Shown in pieces: positions 47,288 to 57,786 of a stretch of DNA of 64,000 bases. The notes under the pieces are model-generated. The model saw only the letters and a program-made list of their open reading frames with translations. It had not been told where the DNA came from and did not search any database. The stretch is taken from positions 7,750,001 through 7,814,000 of the forward strand of contig OZ176052.1 of assembly GCA_964247055.1 (NCBI GenBank), written 5' to 3'. How positions within the stretch are numbered: the stretch's first letter is position 1; each line of letters begins with the position of its first letter. The position numbers and the translations under genes were made by a program. This stretch comes from Paragordius varius. Lineage: Eukaryota; Nematomorpha.

Positions 47288-49662
47288 TCTATATATTTAT
47301 AGAAATGGAAAATGCTGGCTTTGTGAGTGATCTGTTTCTGGAAAACCGGTAGACCCATTGAAATTCAAATGTCGAATAAATATAATCATTAATGAATGCC
47401 CCTTCGCCCTTTTTTGAATTAGGCCCCCAGTTCGGACCCCCCCGTGTAAAAAACGGGTTTTTTTGAAAACAGAAGTCTACAAAAATCGTGTCTTTGAGAC
47501 AATTTTCCCGAAAACGTGTTGGACCATTCGATTTCAATATTTTTACTTATTTTCGATTGTGCCGAACATAGTCGGCTCGCTTTTTAGGCCCTCTTTTTAC
47601 CCTCTTCCCCCGTAAAATGCCATTTTTTTCAAAAAAACAAGTCCACAAAAAATTTTTTTTGAATTATTTTTCGCCCAGGGTATGAGACCGTAAAAATTTA
47701 ATAAGGATTCCAGATATTCCCTGTTAAAAGACAAAAATTTTATTCGTGCTTTTTTTATATTGCCTGGGTAAAGAGATATCCGCTAAAAACTGCCCCATCA
47801 TATCGAAACAACGTGCTTTTGGGGCTAAATTTCAGAAAACTTATCAGGCCATATGAGTTCAATATGTGCTTAAAATATTACCCGTAACAAGGCAAAAATA
47901 TAGATGGTACGGTTTTTAAAAGCCTTTAATTAGGCCCTTCACACCATGAAAAATGCGCCACCATAGAATGATTTTTTAGTTTTGACGCAATTTTTCCAAA
48001 AACTAATGATAGCATACGGAATCAATCATGATTTCAAGTATTCTCCGTAAAAAGACAAAAATTTTAATCAAGCGTTTTTTTTGTATCAGCCTTGGGTAGG
48101 GAGCTACCCGCCTCCACTATATCAAAATTGCGTTGTTTAGGAGTTGATTTTCAGAAAACTCAAGCCATATAAGTTAAATAAGGGCCTGAAATATTACCCT
48201 TAAGACTAAAATTTAAGTCGAGCGGTTTTTTTAAATTAGCCGTTAATTAGGCCTTTTACGCCCGAAAAAAGCGCTATCATTGAACTATTATTTAGTTTGG
48301 AAGCCATTCTTCCAAAAACTATGAACATATGGAATGAATGATGGTTCCAGATATTCCCCTATAAAGGCAAAATTTTTAATCGAACGTCTTTATATTGACC
48401 TCTGGGTAGGGAGTTACCCGCCTAAAACTGTGCCACCATATCGATACGGCGTGACTTTGGAGGCAAATTTTAGTAAACTTATCAGGCCACATAAGTTCAA
48501 TAAGGGCTTGAAGTATAACCCGTAAAAAGGCACAAATTTAAAGAGACCGGTTTTATTAAATAACCCCTCAATTAGGCCATTGCCATGAAAAATGAGCCAC
48601 AGTAGAATGATTTTTTGGTTTTGAGGCAATTCGAAATCCTACGAAAGCATATTCAATCAATCATGATTCCAGGTATTACCCGAATTAAGGCAAAAATTTT
48701 AATCGAGCGTTTTGTTTCGCCCCTGGTATGGGGGCTACCCGCGCAAAACTGCGTCACCATGTCGATATAGCATGGCTTTGGAGCCAAATTTAAGAAAACC
48801 TTGTAAGTCTAATAGGAACATATGGATTCCTTAATAATTCTAGATATTCCCCATATAATGGCAAAAATTTTGCCTAACGCTTTTTTATCTGCCCCTGGGT
48901 TAAGAGCTTCCCGCCAAAAACTGCGCCAATATATAGAAGTTGCGTTGTTCTGGGGCTAATAACAGAAAATGAAGCCATATGAGTTCATTATAAGCTTGAA
49001 ATTTTACCCGTAACTAGGTAAAAAAGGTGAGGCGTTTTTTATTAGCCTTTAATTTGGGTCCCTTATGCCCTTAAAATACGCCATCATATAACGATTATTT
49101 AGTGTTGAGGTATTTTTCGAATAACCCATGAGACGGTGGCAAAGATGATTCCAAATACTTGTCCTATAAAGGCAAAGATTTTATAAGCCTTTTTCCATAT
49201 AGGTTAATGGGTAAGGGTCTACTGGTTTAAAACTGAGACGCCATATAAAAATGGCGTGGTTTTGGGGCTAATTTTCAAAAAAACTTAAGAAACCATACGA
49301 GTTTATTTAAACACCTTTCTGGGGAATTTGTATAATATCATTCTTTCATTTAAACTTTTTATATCCCTTGATCCCAGCTGTGTGTGTACACAATTCCAAA
49401 ATAAAACTTTTAACCATGATTTCATAAAACGAAAATCTTAAAATATATCCAATGATAGTTTAATATTAACTTTAATAAGGAGCAGTTTAAATATGGTCGA
49501 TTTAAAGTTAAAAAAATTTGAGCCAATGCAAAACCCGTAAAAGAATAATTAAAGACATTCTTTTTATATTATTTTTTATCTCCTTTACCTAAATTTATTG
49601 CAAATATTAAGAATAATTATCGGTGAGACTACGGCACAGCGAAGCGTGACAGGGCCAACTAG
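47288..49662. mobile_element. non-autonomous Helitron-like element with satellite core
   Basis: The right end has the Helitron hallmarks: a small hairpin (CACAGC-GAA-GCGTG, 49635-49648) 10 nt before a CTAG terminus (49659-49662), followed by T. The left end TCTATATATTTATAG begins at 47288 after A, as expected for insertion between A and T. There are no terminal inverted repeats and no rolling-circle helicase gene. The interior, about 47330-49330, is a degenerate tandem array (annotated separately). Helitron-derived elements with internal tandem repeats of about 150-160 bp are known from flies and bivalves. Polarity is left to right if the hairpin end is the 3' end. Confidence 0.65.
47330..49330. 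repeat. degenerate tandem array, about 315-bp dimer of about 158-bp monomers
   Basis: The phrase CTGGGTAGGGAGCTACCCGC and its variants recur at about 47765, 48094, 48404, 48725, 48897 and 49209. Spacings are about 329, 310, 321, 172 and 312 bp; the single short step is close to half a unit. Within each unit two halves resemble each other: both contain AAAAACT-type sequence, then a run to TATTxCCCGTAAAAAGGCAAAA and CGAGCGTTTTTT. So the array is a two-monomer higher-order repeat with one monomer lost. Copies have diverged substantially. Confidence 0.8.
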
Positions 49663-49994
49663 TATTTTATAAAAGTTATAGATACATTATTTTTTAATTA
49701 TTTCTTAAAAAATAAATGAAAGAACTTTACCCACCTTATATTAAAATTATAAATATTTTTGAATTTATGAAAAATAAAATTAAAAACTGGTTGTTATGTG
49801 AGTGTGGTGAACAGTTTCATAAAAAATTTGAATATATTGGCTCACTTTAATTTAATATTTTCTGAATAAAATTAAAAACCAAAATCAGATTGATTTCTTG
49901 AATTTCGAGCATTCACTCGTGACATAACCACCTGATAGTATATTGAAAACAAATATTTTTTAGCCAATTATATTATGAGGCTTGTGTCTTGTTA
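49663..49994. other. spacer between Helitron and LINE
   Basis: AT-rich, nothing recognised. Confidence 0.4.
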
Positions 49995-50290
49995 GTTATA
50001 ATACTTTACTATCCTAGCCATATATTTTTGCGTAAAGCGGTAGTTGAAAGGGAATGCAATGGGAAACAATGTTTTTCTTTCATTCTTTTATTATATGATT
50101 ACTCTTTAAATATAAAGAGAAAGATTAATATTTATAATTTATCAAAAATTGACAACATTTATAAAGGTTAATTTTTAGGTAGAATTTATTTTATTATCCT
50201 AGATATTTATTTAATATTTTTTGTAAAAAGGGTAATAGAGAGGGAAGGCAATGGCAAACCACCCTCGTTTTATTATTGCCAAAAAATAGT
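49995..50290 (+). repeat. LINE 5' region, two tandem monomers
   Basis: The sequence ACTATCCTAG...GGGAATGCAATGGGAAAC near 50010-50075 is repeated as ATTATCCTAG...GGGAAGGCAATGGCAAACC near 50195-50262, about 190 bp downstream. The second copy directly precedes the endonuclease start. GAAGGCAATGGCAAACCACC with a following TTGCC is characteristic of the 5' part of RTE/BovB-type elements. Confidence 0.55.
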
Positions 50291-53045
50291 TAGACTATGC
50301 AATTGATGCACCCTTTTAAAGTTGGGTGCTGCAATGTACGTTCATTAACAGAAACCAAACAGGTTATAATTGAAAAAGAAATGGAAAGATTGAACTTAGA
50401 TATACTGGGTTTAACGGAAACTAAGAAAAAATGTAGCGTAAAAGCACAAAACGAAAATTATACATTGTTAAGATCGGGGAGAGATGACCAGAAATCAGAA
50501 GGCGTTGCAGTATTAATAAAAAACATTAGTTATACACACCATATACACCCAGAATTATGAGTATTAGGCCGAATGCTAAGCCACTTAAATTTACACACAT
50601 AGTAGTCTACACTCGTACGTTCCCAAAGAAGACACAGAGGATTTTTATGCAAAGTTGCAAATAGTTTAGGATGAAACAAAGAAAGGAGATATGATTATCA
50701 TAGGAGGTGATTGGAACAGCAAAGTTGGTAGAGGTAGAGTAGATCAAATAGTCGGGCCATATGGATTGGGAGCGAAACGAAACTGGGGAGGCACTGATCA
50801 ATTTTTGCCAGGAAAATGAGATGTTGATAACCAACACATGGTTTCCACAACACAATAGGAGGTTATACACATGGACCTTTCTATGTGGTAAATATAAGAA
50901 CCAAATCGATTACATAACATGTCCACAAAAATGGAAAAGCTCTATACTTGATACAAAAACAAGCAAAAGCAGCGATTGCTCTAGCGATCATGAGCTTTTA
51001 GTAACAAAAATTAAACTTAAAATAATTAAAAAAGGTTAAACAGACATACAGATATGACACTCGGAACATTCCAAATAATTTTAGAACAGAAACAAAAGAT
51101 AGATTAGAAAGATTGGACGACGAATGTAGCTCAGAACAATTATGGGGAACGATAAAAAATGTTATTAATGAAGTGGCAAAAGAAAAAGTGCAGAGTGTAA
51201 AGAGGAAAGATAATAAATGGATATCAGAAAAGAGTTTAGAGATAGCAGAAAAGCTAAATCAAGAGGTGATAATAAAATGGTTAAATTATATAACAAAGAA
51301 TTTCAATGACAAACAAGGAAGGATTATGAAGATTTTCTTAATAAACAATGTGTGGAAGTGGAATTAAATAACAAAAAAGGATTAATGCAACCAATATAGA
51401 AACTGAAGCAAATGACTCACAAACCTTATATATCATCCCAAAAGATTAAAAAGAGAATGGCACTATATTGTGCAAACAAACAGAAGTACGAGAAAGATGG
51501 AAGGAATACACCCAAAAACTCTATCACGCTCCTCAAGCAAAAGTGTTGCAATTAAAAGAAGAAGAACGTGATCCAGATATACTAAGAGAGGAGGTTGAAT
51601 TAGCCTTAAAACAAATTTCTAACAACAAAGCGATGGGATTAGACAATATCCCAATATAGTTCATAAAAGCTATTCCTGTAGAAACGTTACACAAGTTATG
51701 TCAAAATGTGTGGGAAACATGTGAGTGGCCAAACGACTGGATATCATCTGTATATCTCCCAATATACAAAAAATGTGATGTACTCCGGTGCGAAAACTAC
51801 CGAAACATAGCTCTTATAAGCCACGCTAGTAAGGTCTTGCTAAAAATATTACAAAACAGGATGCACAGTATTATACAGTCAGATATACCAAATCAAGCCG
51901 GATTTAGGGAGGATAAAAGCACAAGAGACCATATATCAAACATGAGAAGAATAATGGAAACGTCTAAAGAGTTTCAAAAAAAAATATACAAGTGTTTTAT
52001 TGAATACAGACAAGCCTTTGATTCGATTAATTATGATTCCTTGCGGAAAACATTTAAGTTATTAGGGGTGTCGTCCCACATAATAAGATTGATTAGCTAT
52101 CTCTATTTAAAACAAAGAGCGATTATAAGAACATCAGCGGGGAACAGAGAAGAAATACCTATCTTGAAAGGAGTCAGACAAGGGTGTCTTGTCCCCTTAT
52201 CTGTTTAATATGTGCACAGAAATGATAATGAAAAAGTTAGATGGTAAAAATATTGGAGTTAGAATAGGAGGTAGAACAATCAATAATTTAAGGTTTGCAG
52301 ACGATACCACTCTTTTAGCTGAAAGTGTAAATGAAAGGAATTGATTGAAGAGATTCGAAAGGAAAGTTTGAGTTATGATCTTATGCTTAACCCTAACAAA
52401 ACCTAAATATTATGTACCGGAGAAAAGCGTACAATTATTATAGATGGCGTGAAAATCGAAGTAGTTAAACAATTAGGGTTTTTGGGTGCTATAATTTCCG
52501 AGGATGGGTCTTCAACTCCTGACATAAGAAAGAGAATAGAAGCGATGAACAAATTATTTTTGGAATAACAAAAGCGTAGGAGTTGAAACTAAAAAAAGAT
52601 TACTACTGTTTGTTTTCCCGGTCACCACATATGGTAGTGAGAGCTGGACTCTCAGAAAAAGAGACGAAGAAAGGCTCATGGCTTTCGAAAGGAGCTGCTG
52701 GCGTAGGATGCTAGGATACACTTGGAAGGATAAAATTAAGAATGGAAATCTAACTACAGAAATAGAGCCTAAAACAAACATCCTGGAGATAATTATAAAA
52801 AGAAAGTTAACATATTTTGGTCATGTCATGCGATCAAATTCTTTAGAGAAAGATACAATGTTTGGGAAGGTAGAAGGATAAAGGAAACGAGGCCGACCAC
52901 CGATGAGGTGGTTGGATATGATAAAAGAGGTGACTAAAATGGCATTGAATGATCTCAATGTAGCGGTAAAGGTAGAAAAAAGTGGAAGAAATAGTGAAAA
53001 CTATATCCAAAAACTCGTTTACGACTTAGGAATAACCAACCAACC
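50291..53045 (+). mobile_element. LINE with APE endonuclease and reverse transcriptase, decayed
   Basis: The plus strand carries the parts of a single-ORF non-LTR retrotransposon in order. Endonuclease: VGCCNVRSL and LGLTETK at 50320-50430, IIGGDWN near 50700, QIDYITC near 50910 and SDH near 50985. Reverse transcriptase: NNKAMGLDNIP near 51630, YKKCDVLRCENYRNIAL near 51770, a degraded motif A with AFDSINY near 52020, GVRQGC near 52175 and the catalytic RFADDTTLLAE near 52292. C-terminal region: RRMLGYTWKD, YFGHVMRS and RKRGRPPMRWLDMIKE to about 52935. Stop codons and frameshifts divide it into about eight open pieces, so it cannot be active. The C-terminal motif and the 5' sequence point to the RTE/BovB side of the LINE tree, without certainty. 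The 3' end is set near 53045 after ITNQPT. Confidence 0.85.
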
Positions 53046-53914
53046 AACTTTAAAATTATATTTGGCCAATACTCGATTTATTGTGGCCATTCTTCCTTTT
53101 GTAAAGAGTTTACAAAAAGTTATTTGTTCAGCAAGCAATCGCTGTGTGAGAAAAACATTATTTAAGTTTGGTAATTTAAACGATGAAAGTTGTAAAAAAT
53201 AACTTTGATTAGAAAATTTTGTTTATTTAACCGTAATAATACATAATATTTTTTAAGTTTTAATTAGATTTCCAGCAATGTAATGATGTGTTGTTATAGT
53301 CCCTTCTAAATTTTTATGCGCCCAAAGAAAAAACGCTATTCAGGTTAACTATTGCCTTAACATCTATCGTAAAATTTGTGTAAAATACAAAGTATACTTT
53401 GTCCCAAGGGTTCGAATTTCTTAAAAAATAACTGAAAGTTCGCTATAATGTATATTCGTTATCAAACAATATAATATTTTGGACAGTTTTTTTATAGTTT
53501 TATAATTTCTACATACCGATCTTAGATATTTTAAAAACAAAAAAACAGCTGAAATTTAAATTCAAAAAATTGGTAGCATTTGCTGCCAATGCCTTTTAGA
53601 TGATTAAATTTATTTTTCAACCATAATTTTCCGGGTAAAAACGTTTGAGATGAGGTTTCATAACAATGCACCTACCAGGCCCAATTATAACGATATTCTA
53701 AATTTGAGCCAAATATCATCGTATTAAGGCATTCAAATTTAAAATTGCTCTCGAAAAAAAACCGTTTGAAAATTTCTCCTAAATATAATCAATTATATTG
53801 TTTGATAAAATATTTTAGTTTTATTATTCGCAAAGCGGGTAAATTTGGCAATTATATATTAATTTTTGAAACGCCCGAATTTCTAGGTACATAAAACAAA
53901 TCGAACAAAAAACG
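53046..53914. other. spacer between LINE and TMA16
   Basis: AT-rich, no gene. I looked here for N-terminal PRIM2 exons on the plus strand and found none. Confidence 0.45.
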
Positions 53915-53920
53915 TTTATT
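53915..53920 (-). promoter_or_regulatory. polyadenylation signal overlapping the TMA16 stop codon
   Basis: On the minus strand the end of the gene reads AAAAAATAAACG: the stop TAA lies inside an AATAAA hexamer. If used, the 3' UTR is only about 15-25 nt. Confidence 0.5.
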
Positions 53921-54446
53921 TTTTAACATATTCAGTTTTGAGAGAGGTAATAGGCAAATGATCATCCCAATTTCTAAATTTTTCAGTTAAATCTTTTGAA
54001 TTCAGTACGGGTAACAATAATCCGACACTATTGTATTCGTTTGTATCCTTTGACAATGTCAATTTAATTATATTTTCGCGAGAAGCATGCCTAAAACCTT
54101 TTCTAGTCTTTATTTCGGTATTTAATAAATTAATTTGCTCCAACTCCTCATCAAAACGAAGCAAATAACTTAAATATAGTAAAATTTTATTACTTGGATT
54201 CAATTATATTTTTCATATCTTCATTAGTATAAAATTGTTTTTCATCGTTGACGACAAAATCTTTGAACCATTTAAATCGGGCATGTAAAAAATTTTGTTT
54301 TTCTTCTTTTATCTTTTTGGATTGATTAAACTTTTTTATGTGATTTGTTTGTTGAATAAGTTTTGCAGCTTTACGGCTTTTCGGATGCAATAATTTAATT
54401 TTCTTCGTAACTTTAACCTAACCCTTATTTAAAAATATTTAACCAT
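53916..54446 (-). CDS. TMA16: translation machinery-associated protein 16 (TMA16)
   Basis: TMA16 is a small nuclear protein that associates with pre-60S ribosomes during assembly. Exons in gene order: 54444-54446 (the ATG alone), 54194-54417 and 53916-54168, separated by GT-AG introns of 26 and 25 nt, giving 159 residues. Conserved blocks are HPKSRKAAKLI near the N terminus, FKWFKDF in the middle, LLRFDEELEQINL, RKGFRHASRENIIKLT and WDDHLP near the end. All correspond to the human protein (HPYSRKAAQ, ELEQIEL, RQGRRHCSRE). The second intron is certain because the next in-frame codon is a stop and the join reproduces the conserved IE-x-YL-x-RF. The first is inferred: the frame has a stop just upstream of exon 2 and no other nearby ATG fits. 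The protein is shorter than human (about 200), lacking its acidic tail. Confidence 0.85.
54169..54193 (-). other. 25-nt intron, TMA16 intron 2
   Basis: Starts GTAATAAAATTTTAC and ends ATTTAAG on the minus strand. Needed to join conserved exon sequence; read-through gives a stop at once. Confidence 0.9.
54418..54443 (-). other. 26-nt intron, TMA16 intron 1 (inferred)
   Basis: GTTAAATATT...GGGTTAG on the minus strand, directly after the ATG. Supplies the missing start codon and the basic N terminus MVKVTKKIK. Confidence 0.6.
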
Positions 54447-54544
54447 GCTTTCCGAACCTGCAAAAATAAAAAATATGATAGAATATGTCTTTTTATTTGG
54501 AAATTCCAACATATTCCATACCCATCTCATTTGCAATTGAGCTT

Positions 54545-57500
54545 ATGAAGGATCGATTGAATTTAGAAAATTCTTCCATTTTTGACATAACATTAGATTA
54601 TTTAAGTCATCACCTTCAAGCGTTTATTATATGTTTATTATAGGTTATGCTTTTCCAAAAATCAAGAATTATGGAATTTATTTCTTCAAAACGAATGTCA
54701 AATATTACAATCTAAATTAAAAGAAATGAATTGTAAACAACATATATTGTTTTGGATGAAAATTAAATTAAAATTAAAAACGTTATCAATTTTTAGTAAT
54801 ATTTTTGTTTATTTTAGAAAACTCTTATAAAAAAGTATTTTTACCAATTTTTTTACAATCTAACATAATTAATAAAATTAACTATGCTTATCATAAAAAA
54901 TCGGATTTGCCAATTTTTCACGTCCCGTTTAAACAAGTGGCTCGTTTATTAAGCAAACGCAATGTTGTTTTGAAAAAGGGAATCGCCTATATTACCCGAT
55001 TGAATTTGCATGAATTTCTGATAGAGTCGCTTTACCTTATCCTTAATGGGCGCAGATCTCTATATTATAAAATATATAGGCATTTAGAAAAATACGATAA
55101 AAGATTTTGTAAAATATTGCAAATTTTTCAGGTATAATTTATACTTAAATTTTAGATAATTTTATCCCAAAAGCAATTTTCAATCAATAGCGTTTCTTCT
55201 CTTAATATCAATAATGAGAAAAAATATTTTCCTCCATGCATGTCATATTTACATAAAAAATTGAGATTTGTCCATAGATTGGATCATCATAGTAGGGTAT
55301 ATTGAAATATGATTGTAAAGAACATTTTACTAAACCATAATATAAGCAAAAGGTAAAATTAAGTTTTAAACGAGTTTACATCTAAAGAAACCGGTTTGCA
55401 GTGTTACTTACATCTAAAACAGTGGCGTCCAACACGCGGTCCTCCAACTTTTTTTTACTGCTCGCGAAAATTTGATGGATCCAATATTTTATAATTTAGA
55501 AAATTTATATTAAAATATAATTTTTTTATTAGATTTTATTCAGTATTATCTTTACTTCGTTTATTAACACCATTAATTGTTTAGTAAAAGGCATTTTACG
55601 GCCTTTTAATATTTTTATATATACCACATATTATCCTTATTTTTTGAAATGCGGCCCGCGAAGCCATTTATGCTGAACACTCCTGATCTAAATTAATAGC
55701 ACTTTTGTTGTTTAGCCAAAAAATTGATTATATGGTAAAAAATTTACCTTATCATCTAACTCTAACATATAATCCACCCGTTTTTGCAATTACCAAATAA
55801 TTTCTCCTTATATAATGAAGACGTTAGTGTTACCTTTTTTAATAAAAAAAACACTTTAAATTAATTTAATAATTATATTTTGCTTGTCTATATATTTTTT
55901 ATAAGATTACCAAAATTAAATGAAATATAAATTGATTTTTATCGTAGATACGATATTCTCTTTTCCTTAAATCTATTGGATTGTCTTATGAAGAAGCATT
56001 GAAATTTTGGAAGGATGAATATTCTCGCGAAAAATGTACCCAACACAATCATGCAAATAATGGCTTAAACAGTCACACATCTTGTAATCATACTTGGCAA
56101 GATTTGGACTATTCCAATTATAAAGGTGCATTCAAAATTTCATGAATAATTTTGGGGCTACTTATAACCTCTAAGATATAAAATGTTGGCATAAAATCAT
56201 ATTTATTTATTTGGTATATTTTGTTTTTAAGGAATAGTATGAACTAATTTTTTATTGGTTTAAATTTTATATCTATTCTGCAAGTTTTGTAACGATGATT
56301 AATTTTAATTTTTTCATTGGGCGTATATATTTTACAATCTAGTTATTAATCATACACATTTGTGTTATTTTACATTTTTATAATTAACTGTATAAAAAGA
56401 TGTATTATAAATGTTTCCGAAGTTTTTAATTATTGACAATTTTAAAGATTATTCTATATTTAGGAGACGCAAAAAGGTATCATTACAATTTGCGCCATCT
56501 TTATGGTATGGAAGGATCTAGAAAAAATTACGCCTGCCAGAGCTGTACACACATCCAGGTCTAAATCTAATATAATTTTTAAATGACAGTCTATTACTTT
56601 AAATCAGGGGTGTCTTACACTAATGGCTTCGCCAGCCACCTTTAAAATATAAGCACAAAAACTATAGTAATTTATAAAATTTAATCTATCATTTAGATAA
56701 AAAAATAATTTATCCCTTTACCAAAAAATTAAATGTGTTTGAAAAATTATTGAATTAGATATCAATTTTCTCAGTAAAAGCTTAAACACTTAACAAATAT
56801 TTTATTAAGGGGAAAATAATATGAATTTTAATGTTAGTTACCATTTTGTATATATAGCTAGCTCGTTTGCAAATTATCGAATTCTGATTTTACTTTGATT
56901 TTTTTAAATTTTTCGCGGTCCGCATAGAATACCTCGGAGGGCCGCATATGGGCTACATTTTGACACCCGTGGTATAAAAATAATATTATGATTAAAATAT
57001 TGGCCCCATTTCTTTAGTTTAACAACTTTACTAACTAGTTATATTACTATGATATATGACAAATAACATAATTAATTTTTAATCAATATAATTTATGTGA
57101 TAAAATTCTTTTATTAATAACTATAATTATTACAAATGGCCAACAAAGTCCTCCTGTCACTTCCCCGCGGTGTTAGCTGGGGCATAAAAATGCGCTAACG
57201 GCAAAGGTCAGTTTCTAATGATCTGTAAAATCATTAGTTGTATATAAGGGCATGTGTAACGTAAAAAATTGCCTCAGATTACCACGAAGTATAAATATTA
57301 TGAATATGAATTACTTCATAGTATGAAAACTCCGAATTCGGAGTCCTACCCTTTATGAGAATTCTTACTAAACATTTAACTAAGCAGATAAAATATTATA
57401 AAAATCATTGTATACAAAAAAATACAACTATTATCTTTCATAGGAACAAATCCAAAAGCCTTTGGATTCACCGGGATGCCCATTTTTGCATTTTCCATCA

Positions 57501-57770
57501 TCGAATCTCAAAGCATACTTGCTGCAAGATGTAAAAAACTCTATTTTGCCAAATGGAAAAGATGATCTCAATCAAATTGTACCTGACATTGAAGATATTT
57601 GCAATAATGTGCAAAATATTTCGCCATCGTTAAGATGTCACAATTTTTTATTTTTAAAACGCTCATTAATGCATGATACTCAATATTCATCTAATACTCC
57701 TACTACCAAAATGACATTCAGAAGTCCTGATCAGTATTATATGGCTATAAAATATGACAATACAAATTAA
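54545..57770 (+). CDS. PRIM2: DNA primase large subunit PRIM2 (N terminus unresolved)
   Basis: PRIM2 is the iron-sulphur subunit of the primase-polymerase alpha complex in the nucleus and helps lay RNA primers. Exons: 54545-54621, 54644-54795, 54818-55131, 55156-55296, 55948-56125, 56464-56558, 57444-57770, all GT-AG and in phase, giving about 427 residues (human 509). Conserved blocks: DYLSHHLQALCFS, SKNQELWNLFLQNE, FKQVARLLSKRNVVLKKGIAY, FPPCMSYLH, SLFLKSIGLSYEEALKFWK, HYNLRHLYGMEGSRKNY, DSPGCPFLHF and LRCHNFL. The four 4Fe-4S cysteines are present: FPPC, ACQSC (second Cys), PGCPF and LRC. The first three introns are 22, 22 and 24 nt; the later ones are ordinary and hold two hAT MITEs. About 80 N-terminal residues are missing. 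The ATG at 54545 is only the first in-frame one, and a start at 54445 joined by another intron is possible. Confidence 0.9.
54622..54643 (+). other. 22-nt intron, PRIM2
   Basis: GTTTATTATATGTTTATTAT then AG, between LSHHLQ and ALCFSKN; phase 2. The join reproduces the conserved HISHFILRLAYC-type sequence of primase. Confidence 0.85.
54796..54817 (+). other. 22-nt intron, PRIM2
   Basis: GTAATATTTTTGTTTATTTT then AG; phase 1. Read-through reaches a stop 10 codons further on; splicing enters the frame of the central primase region. Confidence 0.85.
55132..55155 (+). other. 24-nt intron, PRIM2
   Basis: Starts GTATAATTTATAC and ends AAATTTTAG; phase 0. The next in-frame codon after the donor is TAA, and splicing leads into the FPPCMSYLH exon carrying the first iron-sulphur cysteine. 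Confidence 0.9.
55420..55685. mobile_element. hAT-type MITE with 8-bp target duplication
   Basis: 266 bp, CAGTGGCGTCCAAC to GAACACTCCTG. The flanks atctaaaa (55412-55419) and atctaaat (55686-55693) agree at 7 of 8. Carries GCGGCCCGCGAAGCCATTTA, the family core in reverse. In PRIM2 intron 4. Confidence 0.75.
56605..56971. mobile_element. hAT-type MITE
   Basis: Starts CAGGGGTGTC and ends GACACCCGTG (9 of 10 bases inverted). Internal TAATGGCTTCGCCAGCC and TCGGAGGGCCGCATATGG. In the sixth resolved intron of PRIM2, 46 nt after its donor. The target duplication is no longer clear. Confidence 0.7.
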
Positions 57771-57780
57771 TATATGTATT

Positions 57781-57786
57781 AATAAA
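57781..57786 (+). promoter_or_regulatory. polyadenylation signal of PRIM2
   Basis: AATAAA only 10 nt after the PRIM2 stop codon, implying a very short 3' UTR. Confidence 0.6.

Noticed and set aside
47288-49662. CRISPR-like or centromeric array
   Set aside because: The regular repeats are long (about 158 bp), diverged and contiguous, without unique spacers, and are bounded by Helitron-type ends.
54500-54600. Minus-strand peptide with FSKFNRSFISSIANEMGMEY
   Set aside because: It looks protein-like, but it is the antisense of the PRIM2 exon region and ends at a stop; the plus-strand reading has clear homology.
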